Source of the DNA: Selaginella moellendorffii
Lineage: Eukaryota; Streptophyta; Lycopodiopsida; Selaginellales; Selaginellaceae
Length of the DNA: 64,000 bases
Reading direction: 5' to 3'
Assembly (NCBI RefSeq): GCF_000143415.4
Contig: NW_003314270.1
Coordinates: forward strand, 2,076,290 to 2,140,289
Shown: piece by piece, positions 48,042 to 59,608 of the stretch
Numbering within the stretch: position 1 is the stretch's first letter
Layout of the letters: the number at the start of each line of letters is the position of its first letter
Notes under the pieces: generated by a model
Seen by the model: only the letters and a program-made list of their open reading frames with translations
Told to the model about the DNA's origin: nothing
Database searches by the model: none
Program-made: the position numbers and the translations under genes

Positions 48042-49150
48042 TCGGGACCGAGACCGAGACCGAGGCCGAGGCCGAGACCGAGCCCAAGCCCGAGTCCGAG
48101 TCCGAATCCGAATCCGAGTCCGAGTCCGAGTCCGAGTCCGAGTCCGGAGCCTGAGAGGGTGAAAGCCCAAAGCGTTCGTCTCCCAGACCCTGGGGGGTTT
48201 GGTGAGCTCCAAAAGTATAGTAGGGGGAGGACTGCAGTGGAGCCAGTTTGGCCAGGAAAGGCCAGTTTGGCCCAGGAAGGCCAGACCCAGTGTTGGGTGA
48301 TGAACTGACCACTGGGAAGTCCAAGACTAGAGTGAATACGGACCGACAAGCGGGGTAGCTTGGTGAAGTGTTCAAGAGCCGGCTCTAGTTCCCCCGGGAG
48401 ATCGACTGGCCGATGCTCCCAGTCCAAGTGTGGGTGGCACTACCTACTTGGATACCAGGCGTGGCTCAACGGAACCTCGCTCTAAGCCCATGGCTAGAGC
48501 ACCCAAAGGCGATAGGTGGGGAGAGTAACCAGGTGGCTTGCGTAAGGCCACGGTGTTCCGAAATGTCGTCCCAAAGGCCCAGACTGTGGAAAGGAAGAGG
48601 AGCAGTCCTCTGGGGTAGTGACCAAGGACACAGTCGTGTGGTGAGGAAGTCCCAGAGGACCGTGGGACTTAGTGGTCGAGCCTGTGGGCCTCGATCCAGT
48701 GGCAGTGTTGGCAAACACGGCCAGGGGCAGAAAGGGACTTGGTAGGAACTGACAAAGGGACTTTGGGGAAGGCGATTCCCCAGGTCTGTGGGCATCCTAA
48801 GGATGCTAAGGAGTGGATCCAGGATGACCCCTCGTAGATAGATGGCCCAGTCTTGGAGAGACGGGATGGTGATGCAAGTGGTATTGGACCATTTGCGCAG
48901 CAAAGGTGAATGGGCATGGCCTTAGCGTAACGGGCCGAGATGTCAGTGGTACCTTTGGGTGTCAGTCATGGGATCGGACACGTGGAGCACTTGGACCAAG
49001 TGCAAAGGTTGAGTGGCATGGATGCCACTCTCGGGGATAGCAAGCCCCAAGTCCTGAATGGGACTTATGGAGGTTGTGAATGAGACTCCTCCAAGTGGTC
49101 GGAGGTGTGGTTAAGTGACTAAAGTAGAATGGAAAAATTAGTCGCTTACA
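47383..49150 (+). repeat. LTR 3 of the array (1768 bp)
   Basis: Ends GTCGCTTACA and is followed at once by CTCTG (49151-49155), the target duplication. Small private changes are seen, such as GGAGTGGATCCAGG near 48811 versus GGAATGGATCTAGG in the other two LTRs. Confidence 0.92.
47614..48150. repeat. Minisatellite in LTR 3
   Basis: About 537 bp, with a unit order different from LTR 2 (extra GACCCAAGTTGGAGTCCGAA-type units). This shows that the minisatellite rearranges faster than the rest of the LTR. Confidence 0.9.
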
Positions 49151-49155
49151 CTCTG

Positions 49156-50027
49156 GTTGACTTGGTTATTTTGTTGGCTTGCACTTGCTAGTTGCTAATG
49201 TTAGGAATTCATGATATTAAGTTTAGTGCTTCAATACTTGCTAAGTGATAGCATATTGTGTTCACTAAGACACTTTCATTATCATTCCCCCATATGTTTG
49301 TTCTGTTTGTTTCCATTAGCTATTTATAGAAAGTGTCTAGATTTACTAGTTTAACATATTTATAAAATGTAAGTCCTAAACATGATGGTGCTGTTCCTTT
49401 GTCTAAATTTACAATTTAGTGTTATTCCATATTTAGTAAATTTTTATTATTGTTCCAAAAATTAACTTTTAGGACTAAACATCAAATGTATAATAGGGAT
49501 AATGGGGTAGGTTAAGCATGGCTAACTAACCTAAAGTATAGTTTAACTTTCTTTTGTATGCTTATTCTTGTTTTGTGTTTGACTTGGGTCTATGCCCAAG
49601 TTCTATACCATGCTAATTAGTGGTGTACCCATATCCTTTTGTTAGGCCACTAATATGTTAAAATATCGTTAAATTTCATTTGGTTCTATTTTGCATACTA
49701 GTTTTAGCAATGGAATGTTAGAAGCTCTAAGACTGTCCTAATATTGCTTTGTGCTTTTGTCGCTCACTCCTTGGGATGTATGCTCAGGAGTTACTCCGTG
49801 CTCTTGTCCCTTTACTCATTGAGTTGTACACTTGAGAGTTGTTTCATGCTTAGGTTTCTTTGCTCTTTAGCTCCATATTTAAGAGTTTGGATTTGTCCCT
49901 TAGGTCTTGAAACTCACTCCACTACCCTTTGACACATGGCTGAAGGTTATGGTTCTGCTCAATGGTTTTCCTATAATAAATCACCACAAAGTAAAAGGTG
50001 CAAACCACATGTGCTACACTAGTGCAT
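49156..50027 (-). repeat. Right flank of the array: minus-oriented copy of the AT-rich repeat family
   Basis: It contains the reverse sense of words seen at 33.4-34.7 kb, for example GACTTGGGTCTATGCCCAAG and GTTAGGCCACTAATATG. It ends in CCACATGTGCTACA, the reverse of the TGTAGCACATGTGG tip. The tip abuts the decayed gypsy integrase fragment that follows. Confidence 0.5.
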
Positions 50028-50029
50028 TT

Positions 50030-50820
50030 GCGATTGCTATTAAGTACTTCCTCCTCAATTGAATGGTATTCCAACATTTCTATTTAGAGTGGATTTCTCT
50101 TGGATAATGGTCCCATATTTATGATTGAGCATTTCATATTTTAAAGTCTTAGTTGGAGATATACTACACTTTCACAAATACTTAGATAAATGGAATGGCT
50201 TGTTTAGATCTTCAAAAGGATGATTGCAAAGTACATGAGCTTTCAACATTTAGATTGGGATGGTTATTTCCCATCCCTTCAGTATATGTATATTATATGG
50301 GTACAAAGCTTTGTTAGTGCTTCACCATATAAACTATTATATGGTCATGATTAGATATTGCTAACAGAGTTGAGTTCCCCTTCATGATTACTATGAGCTA
50401 CTGCTGTTAGATTCTTTAAAGAGCATTCTTCCACTTGTCCAAGTTGTTGAACACTTGGGCCACGTATTAATGGGATAACAATGGCATTACAACTCCCATC
50501 ATCATCCATTTGTAGAGTATAAAGTTGATGACTTGGAGTTAATCCATTTTCATAATCTTATGGTACATGGTTTGTCTTAAGAGCTTATTGCTTAATGGAA
50601 GGGATTGTATTGGGTGTTATGGCAACTTAGACTGTAAGTTTATAAAATTTAGCATGGCATTCAATAGGCCAATCCTCCAAAATTATACATATGTAATAGG
50701 TAAAACAAAAGACTAGGAACAATTGGCACAACCTATAAATGCACTAGTGTCTCTTCCTAATGTTCTTCTAGATGTTAACCAAAGAACCCTAACTACCTTT
50801 TATCCCTTTTAAGAGGGGAT
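50030..50820 (+). pseudogene. Decayed Ty3/gypsy integrase-region fragment, opposite orientation to the one at 28.4 kb
   Basis: Plus-strand translation with stops shows LDNGPIFM, then MIAKYMSFQHLDWDG, matching the integrase remnant at 28391-29160 (SDNSSTFM, MIVKYVNFQYSDWN). The downstream word CATAATCTTATGGTACATGG is the reverse complement of sequence near 28635. Confidence 0.6.
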
Positions 50821-52381
50821 GATATAATGTCTAAGTGTATAGGTACTATGCCATATACTAATATTAGCGTTGTGGGATTTTGATAACTATCAAATTGATT
50901 TTAGTTTGGACCATTTGCTCTTTTAAATAAGCTAGGGTTTTTGGACTAATTGATATGTATATTTCTATATTCTATTTCCATATTCCATACACACTTATGT
51001 ATATCTGTGTATATATATGTATACATACATACACACACACACAAAGATATATATATATATGTGTAAACATATATATCTTGAAAACCAATAGTGTCTAAAA
51101 GATTATTTTATAAGTCACATATATGTCTTCAAATAATTCATGTATATGTGTTATAAATTTATATATCTTACAGACTATCGCAAATATGACTACAGGTATC
51201 AAAAGATATTTATTAGTATATCTTTTTAGATATTCTTCACTTACTACCAAGACGGCAAGAGATTGGTATTATTAAACCTTTTATCAATCTCTACATAAGC
51301 TAGTTGAAAAATTAATTTTCATATGTACACTTGGCTAAAAAAAAAATTCCTAAATGCTATTAGTCAAGCATACTTGACTTGCTTAAAAAAATTCATTCAT
51401 TAATTTACACTTACTAATGTTAAGAACTCCTGTAATATTAAGTTTAGTCCCTTAATACTTACTAATGGATAGTTTACCATGTTTGCCAAGACACTCTTGC
51501 TATAATGATTTATGTGTTAGTTCCATTGGCTATTCATGAAAAATGTTTAGATTTACTAGTTAGACATATCTGCAGAATGTAGAGATTATCTTGAACACAA
51601 TGGTGTTGTTTTTGCATCTAGATTCACAATTTATGACCATTTCATATATAGTAAATTTTCATAATTGTCATAAACACTAACTCCTCAAACTAAGGTGAAA
51701 GCCCAAAGCATGCATTCTTCATTAAGTATGACTAGCCAATTTAAGATATAGTCTAACTCCCTACTTGTGTGTTTGTCTTTATTTTGCATTTACCTTAAGT
51801 CTAAGCCCAAATTCCATACTATGTTAGTTGATAGAATACCTATAGTATTAAGGGGAAATTGTACCAAACTCTATTTGGCTCCATTTTGCCTATTGGTTTT
51901 AGCTTGGGTCTAAGCCTAAGCATTTCATATTATGTTAAATGCTTTAAAACTTCCTTTGTTGTTCTATTCTCCTATCCCTATGCTCCTTGAGCCTTACACT
52001 TATGAATCATTTTGTGCTCCAATTCTTTCATCCTTGGTTGTATGCTTGAAAGTTGGTCTCTATCCTTTTGTTTAGTGGCTTAAAGCCTTGAAACTCAAAA
52101 TCCATTTCACTGCCCTATTCAGTTTTATGATTATCCTATAATAAATTATCATAGGGTAAAGGGTGAAAACCATATATCTTACATAGGCTAATATATTTTT
52201 TTGCTATGTTGCCAGTTTATGTACACTTCTCGCCTTGAAAGATGTACCTCTCCTAAAAACTTGCAATCATAAGTTACTTGCCATATGTAAATAATATTTA
52301 AGCAATAATATATATCACAAATTTATAATTAGCCACCAATATTATATAAAATAGAATACATAAAAATCCAAATAATTTGTT
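50821..52381. repeat. AT-rich repeat remnants and a short microsatellite
   Basis: A TA/CA-rich microsatellite lies at about 51005-51080. From about 51210 to 52177 another minus-oriented copy of the repeat family is seen (TTCACTTACTACCAAGACGG, CTTAAGTCTAAGCCCAA, then GGGTAAAGGGTGAAAACCAT). No gene is seen. Confidence 0.45.
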
Positions 52382-52640
52382 GTATGTTGCATGCAGCAAC
52401 CCTTGGTTTGCTTAATAATAGTGTTATTCCTATTTATTAATCAAATTAATCAAATTAAAGTTTATAATTATAAAATGTTTATAATTTATAAACACAAGAT
52501 AAATGTTGTATATTAACTATTAAACGGTAGAATAACTAGAATATACTATACAAGATTATTCTAAATGAATAACAACTGTTAGATGGTAAAATATCCCAGA
52601 GTATCCAAGAATATTCTAGGTATATCCGTTACCACCTTAA
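52382..52640. repeat. Repeat copy, inverted partner of 56915-57138
   Basis: It begins TTGCATGCAGCAACCC and runs through TTTATAATTATAAAATG to a segment with GGATACTCTGGG on the reverse strand. Read in reverse it follows 56930-57138 in the same order (TATTTTAC.ATTTAACTGTTG, then AAACATG, then GCATGCAGCAA), with about a quarter of positions changed. Confidence 0.6.
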
Positions 52641-53475
52641 ATGTTTGCTTAAGCAAACCAAAACTGTATCAACTTAAAAAATATATGTTTTTGGTTTTTG
52701 GTATATATTATATTCATCTTATTCTTCTCTAATAAGAAACCTAAAAATAATTAAAAACCAAATGAGAAACATGTAATAAATATAATTCCTGAAATTCCAA
52801 AAAAAATCATAAAATTGCATTAAAACATGAATAGCATAATAAAAACTCAATATGGAAGAGGGACAAATTTGTGAACTGCTCATTGCCCTCACTAAACTTT
52901 AAGATGGACAACTATTTTTCAGTCCACTGATTTCCTCAAAGAACACTAAATTTCCTAGTCATTCTAGTAATCCTTGCGCTTATAACTAATCTGTGCATGT
53001 TATAAGTGATTGGAGAAAATTAGGCCTCAAATTATCTAGCTTTGACAATTTTGGATCAGTTCCTCTTCGCACAAAGAAGAAGACCAAGATTTGCGTGAGA
53101 TAACAAGCATTTTTTTAGCGAGAATGGATAGAATAATTCACAAAAAAACATTAGCTGCTTCAAATTTACAGAAATTAAAATTAAGATGTGAAAATCCATG
53201 TCACAGCATTGACAATCTGGTGAAACTGCGAAGTGTTGTTACTTTGTGCCTTATTTTATTTTTTCTTGATTTTCCTATCTGAGACTTTGGTCTTCTTGGT
53301 CTTGCTAGCAGCCCATGAGCTTGGTGAGACTGAGATCCTGTCAATTGCCCTTCAAATCTGAACTCGAGCCGTGGGTTTCCAATTACAAAATGGAGAATTG
53401 GAAATGAAGAAGATTGCATGGACTTGGTGGAATTAGATTTTTTTTGAATTTACATTTTTGATAAACAATAAAATG
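52641..53475. other. AT-rich 3' flank of the PPR gene, no gene seen
   Basis: An open frame of 63 codons at 53091-53282 (+) is A/T-rich with no recognisable content. The segment 53325-53430 shares words with 23440-23540. Confidence 0.35.
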
Positions 53476-54954
53476 CTACTTCTGAGCACAGATGTTGGAG
53501 ATCATCACATACCGCTCCGTCGAACAAGCACCACCAAAATTTCCCGACGAGCCAATCAAACCACGACCACCACCGTGAACCCGGCAAGCTCCCAGCAAAG
53601 TCCTCACTCCAACCTCATCCACGCTGCTCAAATCCCCAGCTTCCTCCACGCTAGACCCAATCCGCCCCAGCAAATCCAGCACGCAATTCAGATGCTCCGC
53701 CCTCGCCTCCACTCCAAAGTCGCCATAGATCGACGCGACGCAGCTCAAACCATGGCGAGCCAGCCCCGAGTGGCTACACGCCGACACGATGCAAACCACG
53801 GTGATACCATCCGGATCAATCCCCTCGAGCTTCATCCGCTGGAACAGCTCGAAAGCTTCCCATCCAGCGCCGTTTCTAGCATACGCCGCCACCATCGCGT
53901 TCCAAGTCACAACGTCCCGGCCGGGAATCTCCATCTCCTCAAACACCAGCCGGGCTTCCACCAAGTTGCCACACCTGCCGTACATGCTAAGAACCGCGTT
54001 CCGTACGCTAAGTTCTCGCAGGAATGAGCCCGCCGCCACCGTCCTCGCGTGGAGCTCCCGGCCCTCGGCTATGGCACCCGCGATCGCGCACGCGTCCAGG
54101 GCCTCGATCATGGTGACGCTGCTGGGCTTGATCCCGTGGAGCTCCATTGATCGAAAGGCGGCAAGCGCGCGCTTGGAGTCGCCGCTCTGGTTGAGCGCCG
54201 CGACGATCGATGTCCAGGAGATGCAATCCCTGGTAACCATTCCCTGGAAGATCTCCATGGCTTGCTCGAGGAGCTTGGATCGGCCGTAGAGGTGGATGAG
54301 AGCGTTGCAAACTTTGAGGCTGGTGGAGAGCTCGCTGCTGTGCCGGATGATCGTCGAGTGTATCGACTTTGCCTCGTCGAGCAAAGAGCGATCGCCAATT
54401 CCCAGCGAGCAGGAATCCAGGAGGCTGATGATCGTCAGCTCGTCGGGCTTGATCCCCTCGAGGTTCATCCTCCTGTGCAGAGAGATCGCTTGCCAGGGAT
54501 GCCCGTTCTGGCTATAAGTCGCGATCATCGAGTTCCAGGCCACAAGATCTCGCCGCGGCATCGCATCAAAGAGATCCTTAGCTCGATCCACAAAACCATT
54601 GCGCGCGTAAGCCACGAGCATTGTCGTCCACGAGCATGCATCCTTCTCTGGCGCCATTTCAAAACTCTCCATCGCTCGTTCCAAATGCCCATTGCCGGCA
54701 AATACTGCGAGCATGAGATTCCAGGAGTAGACGTTCTTGATGGCGATCCTTTCAAACACAGCCGCGGCATTCTCGACGCGCCCAAATCGCCCATACATCT
54801 GAACCAGCAGATTCCCAAGAAAGGTCTCGCGATCTCCGCCATTTCTTGCGATCTGCGAATGTGCGCGCTCCACCTCCGCGGCCGATCCGGAGCTCCGCAA
54901 GAGAGACGCGAAGATGGGCGAGTCTCGGCATTGGGCTTCTCCGATGGAAGGCAT
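53476..54954 (-). CDS. PLS-class pentatricopeptide repeat protein, short C-terminus
   Basis: Single exon, 492 residues. Repeats typical of PLS-type PPR proteins can be read: 'NVYSWNLMLAVFAGNGHLER', 'DACSWTTMLVAYARNGFVDR', 'DLVAWNSMIATYSQNGHPWQ', 'DCISWTSIVAALNQSGDSKR' and 'DVVTWNAMVAAYARNGAGWE'. Such proteins bind organelle RNA, mostly for C-to-U editing or splicing. The E region starts normally ('VRTLLGACRVHG') but ends after 'RYVMISNICAQK', so there is no complete E2 motif and no DYW deaminase domain. If it edits RNA it would need a DYW partner, or the gene is truncated. The organelle target is likely, but I see no clear transit peptide. Confidence 0.88.
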   Translation of the reverse strand: MPSIGEAQCRDSPIFASLLRSSGSAAEVERAHSQIARNGGDRETFLGNLLVQMYGRFGRVENAAAVFERIAIKNVYSWNLMLAVFAGNGHLERAMESFEMAPEKDACSWTTMLVAYARNGFVDRAKDLFDAMPRRDLVAWNSMIATYSQNGHPWQAISLHRRMNLEGIKPDELTIISLLDSCSLGIGDRSLLDEAKSIHSTIIRHSSELSTSLKVCNALIHLYGRSKLLEQAMEIFQGMVTRDCISWTSIVAALNQSGDSKRALAAFRSMELHGIKPSSVTMIEALDACAIAGAIAEGRELHARTVAAGSFLRELSVRNAVLSMYGRCGNLVEARLVFEEMEIPGRDVVTWNAMVAAYARNGAGWEAFELFQRMKLEGIDPDGITVVCIVSACSHSGLARHGLSCVASIYGDFGVEARAEHLNCVLDLLGRIGSSVEEAGDLSSVDEVGVRTLLGACRVHGGGRGLIGSSGNFGGACSTERYVMISNICAQK

Positions 54955-54991
54955 TCCATCGAAAATATCCTTTATCTATAGACAAAGATCT

Positions 54992-56759
54992 CTACAATCT
55001 ATTAACAAGAAGTAGATCATTTGCTGGTGGAAGTTGTGTCCCTGCAATGAAATGCTTAAAGAGAAACAGCGCCTCTCCTGGCTTGTCTCTTGGAACCTGA
55101 TGCCCAGCACCTCTCACCGACGCAAATGTCAATGAATCATACACCTCCGCTCGCCCTCCCAGATAGGCAATCTTAAATTGCAAACATCATCAAACTCTAG
55201 ATGATTGAATTGATACTCTAAAGATTCACTCACCCCCTCGCCTGGGTACCCCCATCCATACCATGAGGTCACGACGCTCAGGTTGAGTGCTTTGAGCCAG
55301 CGTCGAGTCGAGAGTGTGGAAACCACGCTATCCACATCCCCACTGCAATTAAAGAAATATTTCACAAAATGCAGTATAATCAAAACATTTATGTACCAAC
55401 CTGTAAATCCATATTCTTAGATTATGCTCAAACAGATCTCTGTACACTGGAAGCATTGACCGCTGCTTGTCGATTGGCAAGTAGCTCCTGTCGATGCTTG
55501 GGCTGCAAAGAATGATATTAGCAAGTTATTAGTAATTTGTACTTACTTGCATCTAGTCCAGCGCACCGGCCTGGTCTGAACGTGTAATGCAGCTTGGACT
55601 TCCGGAAGATTGAGATAGTTTGTCACAGCATCGAGGCAGGGATTGCACGTCGGCACTGAGTAAAGATTGTAAGGACTGACTTGGAGTTGCAAGATAAAGA
55701 TTTGCAAAGAGATGTTGGAGCATTTCATGGATTCTTCTTCGGTTGCATTTGGTTTGTTACAGTAGAGCTTCTCTCCTTCATAAAGTTCCTCGGAGATTAC
55801 CGCATGGGCGAAGAGTGTCTCTCTGTTACCAGGGACGTCGTATAAGTCATCTGTAGAAGGATTGCCAATCTAGTGAAAGGAAAAAAACCATGGGTTTTAA
55901 TTTCTCCAAGCACATGAAAACCACTTACCGCAAATCCTTTAAACTTGATTGGATTGTCACCCTGCTGATTATGCCCAATAATCTTAGAAGCCAATGTTGG
56001 AATAAAATGCCCTGTTATATAAGGACATGAAAAAAAACCATAAAGGATGGAAAAGATCGGACCTGCAAAGCTCTCCCCTGCAATATAAAATTCGTTCTGC
56101 TTATACTCTGAGAACTTGGATAGAAACTCGATGAGAAACAACAACGAATCCACAGCTGTGGTTACACAGTCAAAACTTCATAATACAAAAGTACTTAGAA
56201 ATTCATAAGTTTACTGACCAGTTTGATTGTCTGTCCAGAACCCATCATCTGATAGCAAATTTGTAAACGAGAATCCGGTGTTGTAAGGAACCTCCAAAAA
56301 GATAAAATTTGCAGCTGTAAACTAGTATTACTATTGAATTTAACTTTGACTTAATCACAACCAAGATCTTTGTTCCAGGAATATGGGTTGAGGAACAGCC
56401 CTGTGCCTGTAGCATTTACACGGAAAGGGCCGATTTCTTCGAGAGCTCCAGCTCCAATGGATGAACACCCTGGCCCTGCGAGAGAAAAGAGAACTCGATC
56501 TACAGGTTGTATCTTATTACAAACCTCCATTGAGCCATAGCACCAATGGCAATGAGGAAGCATTTGGATGATCTGCCTCATAAAACCAATAGAAGAGTGA
56601 ACGATCTGCAGTGGCATTGATCTGGATTTGGCCTGCGTAGTGCCTGAATCCCACTGCTGGCTGCCCTGGAAGGTCTTGCACCAGGTGTTGTGGATCTGCT
56701 GCAAATGCCAAAGCGATGTCGAGCAACATGACGCATAGTACCCATGATCCTCTCGCCAT
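54992..56759 (-). CDS. Serine carboxypeptidase-like protein (S10 family), secreted
   Basis: Nine exons (56759-56525, 56475-56362, 56314-56219, 56155-56063, 56011-55929, 55869-55547, 55502-55401, 55342-55234, 55171-54992) give 444 residues. A signal peptide is visible ([20 protein letters not shown]). Next come '[20 protein letters not shown]' + PGCSS (oxyanion region), then GESFAG with nucleophile Ser177. The Asp region is YSGDVDSVV and the His region RGAGHQVP. The usual GESYAG is GESFAG here, a mild change. Members act as vacuolar or secreted peptidases, or as acyltransferases using sugar esters; sequence alone does not decide. Several N-glycosylation sites (NATA, NASS, NATG) are present. 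Confidence 0.9.
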
Positions 56760-58308
56760 TCTCTCTACGGTCGAGAGCACAACAGTGACACGTACCTCTT
56801 ATCCACACAGATCAAGGCCTGATCGATTTGAAGAGGACTTTCAATTGCTCCAGAACAGCTTAGTAATTTATTTCTCAAGGGTTAACGAAAATCTTCAAAA
56901 CTATTGTTGACTTTCATTGACTAATATTAAACATACTTGGAATATACTTGAATATTTTACTATTTAACTGTTGTATTCATTTAAATTTATAAACTTTCCT
57001 AAACACATTCTAGTGTATTCTTGTTTTAATATGCAATAATATTAATCTTGATATATAAATTATAAACATGTTTATAATTATTGATCAATTTGATTATGAA
57101 TGATACTACTATTAAGCAAAGCATGCTACATGCAGCAAATTATTCTAATGCTTTTTCCTCTCATTTTTCTTTGTTACAACTTGTGTGTCTCTCACTGACA
57201 AAAGTGACACTTTGACTACAAGAAGTCTTTATACGTTTCCTTTGATAGGCAAAATGGGATTGGCTGGACATTAGAAAAGTGGGGTTGCATTATTGCGTGT
57301 GGGACTGGAGCTTGTGCTCGGCACGCGATTCGGATAAATGTCCGCGACTGAGATTTCTCGAAGAAGCGTCAATCGAGCCCACGCAAGCGTACAAACAACA
57401 CAGCAGCTCATTGTATGGACGTAAAAGTTCACAATGCAAAGGAAAGATGGTGAAAGACGTTTGCAACCTCCACCGGTGGGCTATTAGGTCAAAACCGCGA
57501 AAGGAATAAACAATTAAAACCATACAAAATGTTGTCATTGTAGCTTGGAGCAGCTTTGTTGGAGGCCCACCCACGATATGAATGACAAGAAACAAAGTTG
57601 GATATGTGGTCCACCCCCTCTTTCACAAAACTTTCACGCAGAATATACCCCAAAATATCCGCGGGATATGCTTCCCGCCACGTAGTGCGACGCGGCGAGC
57701 CCTAAATCCGACGTGTCAGGGGCCATCATCGCGTCCGTCGGCAGGCTAAACCTGGACAGTCCGGATCACCCCACGTAGCTTGCTGTTTTGGCGCAACAGC
57801 GACCGTGGATGCGCCTGGCGCACGGACGGCTTGGATGGAGAGGGCTATGGAAGCTCTTTCTCGCGCGCCAATGTAATGGGAGGGCTAGAACACGACGGAA
57901 ATGTACAGCCCTAGAGAGCTGTGAAGAGCGCTTGTGTGATCGTAGCGCTAGCACGGATCATAGTAGCAGCAAGCGCAGCTTTTGGAGGATCGTACCATCT
58001 GCGCAACGTAACGGCGGCCAGATCGATCCCATCGCGACTCGCGGGAATTCCTCGTTTCTTAGTGACTCTCATCTTAGGGTATGTGCGGCGACGCTGCGCC
58101 ATAGCTTGATCCTCGTGCTTATGCAGCGATTACGTCGCTAGGACGAGAGATTCTTCCGTCGTCGGCCACTCCTTTTCTTTCTTCCGGGCTGAATTATTTG
58201 AGAGAAGATCTTGGGAGGCTCTGTTCCTTTCCATTCTCTCTGGAAATATTTCGACTCTTCCCAGTTCTTGCGATGGATTGAGCGCCGGATCCTCGCAGAT
58301 TCGCGGCC
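56760..58308. other. Divergent intergenic region between carboxypeptidase and mitoferrin genes
   Basis: 56915-57138 is a repeat copy (see the inverted partner at 52382-52640). The rest is GC-mixed sequence with short frames on both strands that show no family likeness. It presumably contains the promoters of both genes. The mitoferrin 5' leader near 58200-58308 is plausible. Confidence 0.4.
56915..57138. repeat. Repeat copy, inverted partner of 52382-52640
   Basis: It ends CATGCTACATGCAGCAA, the reverse sense of the left copy's start. Together the two copies bracket the PPR and carboxypeptidase genes, about 4.5 kb apart. Confidence 0.6.
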
Positions 58309-59608
58309 ATGGCGACCGACACAGCATCGGAATTGCGGGAAAGAGTGCCGCTCCACAAGAATCCCTTACAGGTCGTGCAAGATCGCCGAGTCGAGCAGCA
58401 GCAAGAAGATGGAGAAGAAGGCGAGCTCGGTTTCCGGCAACATATGCTAGCCGGCTCCTTGGCCGGGATCGTGGAGCACGTCGCGATGTTTCCAGTGGAC
58501 ACGCTCAAGACGAGAATCCAAATGATCACAAGCCCGTGCGGAGGGTCGGGAGCTACTGCCGCTGCTACAGTTGGATCGAGCAGCACGATTTCCAGATCGC
58601 TCGTAAGCTTGCTCAAGCATGAGGGTCCTCTGGGATTATACCGGGGCGTGGGAGCCATGGTTCTGGGAGCCGGGCCTTCTCACGCGGTCTACTTCGCAGC
58701 CTACGAAGAATGCAAGAGGAGATTTGAGGTGGATGGCGGGGGGGGAGGGGGCTACCATCCAATCGCTCATATGTCCGCTGGAGCTTGCGCCACCATTGCC
58801 AGCGACGCGGTCTCCACTCCAATGGACGTGGTGAAGCAAAGGCTCCAGCTCAAGAACAGCCCCTACGCCGGACTGGGCGATTGCGTGAGGAAGATCGCGA
58901 GGAGCGAGGGATTGAGAGGCTTCTATGCCTCGTATAGGACCACGGTGGTGATGAACGTCCCGTTCACTGGCGTTCACTTTGCTACGTACGAGGCGGCCAA
59001 GAAGGCGCTCGGGGAGCTCCAGGGTGGTGGTGGTGGTGTTGGTGGTATGAGTGAGGAACACCTCGTTACTCACGTCGTCGCTGGTGGATCCGCGGGAGCT
59101 CTCGCCAGCGCTGTCACCACGCCGCTGGATGTTGTCAAGACCCGGCTCCAGTGCCAGGTATGCTGGATTCTTTTGCTTTGAGATTGATTGTGTGCTCTTC
59201 GGTTTAGTTTAGATGTTTTCTAGATTCGATGAGGTTTGTCATATTTCTATTTCTCTTGGTAGCTTAGATTGCTTGCTCGTTGTTCTAGATTTCCTGGCTT
59301 GTTTTAGATTCCCAAGAGCTGCATGATTGACTGTCCAGCTTTGGAGTTTTGTAGGACGCCCCTCCGCACGCTCGGAAGGCTAAAGTTTTCTCTCTTTTGG
59401 GGCTTTGCTCGTGTAGGGAGTTTGTGGCGCCGAGAGATTCAGCTCCAGCTCGGTGCTAGAAGTAGCGAGGACGATCGCGTCGCACGAAGGGGTAGGGGCA
59501 CTGTTTAAAGGGATGATGCCCAGGATTTTGTTCCACACCCCAGCGGCAGCCATCAGTTGGGCGACTTACGAAGCGGGAAAGTCATTCTTGCAAAGATGGA
59601 ATGGATAG
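58309..59608 (+). CDS. Mitochondrial carrier, mitoferrin (Mrs3/4)-like iron transporter
   Basis: Two exons (58309-59157, 59417-59608) give 346 residues. All three carrier signatures are present: PVDTLKTR, PMDVVKQR and PLDVVKTR, each opening a repeat of about 100 residues with two membrane helices. The first repeat segment 'GSLAGIVEHVAMFPVDTLKT' with 'HAVYFAAYEECKRRF', and the third repeat ending 'FKGMMPRILFHTPAAAISWA', are characteristic of mitoferrins, which carry iron across the inner mitochondrial membrane for heme and Fe-S assembly. A Gly-rich insertion (near residue 145) and another (near 240) lie in the matrix loops. The N-terminus has an acidic, Gln-rich tail. Confidence 0.88.

Larger units (their letters stand above)
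35868..49150 (+). mobile_element. Multimeric non-autonomous LTR retrotransposon: LTR-INT-LTR-INT-LTR, with target duplication CTCTG
   Basis: Three LTRs (35868-37379, 41486-43276, 47383-49150) alternate with two 4106-bp internal regions (37380-41485, 43277-47382). Each LTR starts TGTGAGACACAAAATCCC and ends GTCGCTTACA, so TG...CA. The 5 bases before the first LTR (35863-35867) and after the last (49151-49155) are both CTCTG, the expected target-site duplication. Corresponding positions of units 2 and 3 are exactly 5897 bp apart. Only a handful of single-base differences were found between copies, for example at 37957 versus 43854 and at 40755 versus 46652. No gag, protease, reverse transcriptase or integrase frame is present, so it fits the LARD class (large retrotransposon derivative) and would need enzymes from another element. 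Confidence 0.93.

Noticed and set aside
57279-57595. Short frames on both strands between the carboxypeptidase and mitoferrin genes
   Set aside because: No recognisable protein, no matching splice signals, and overlapping frames on both strands.
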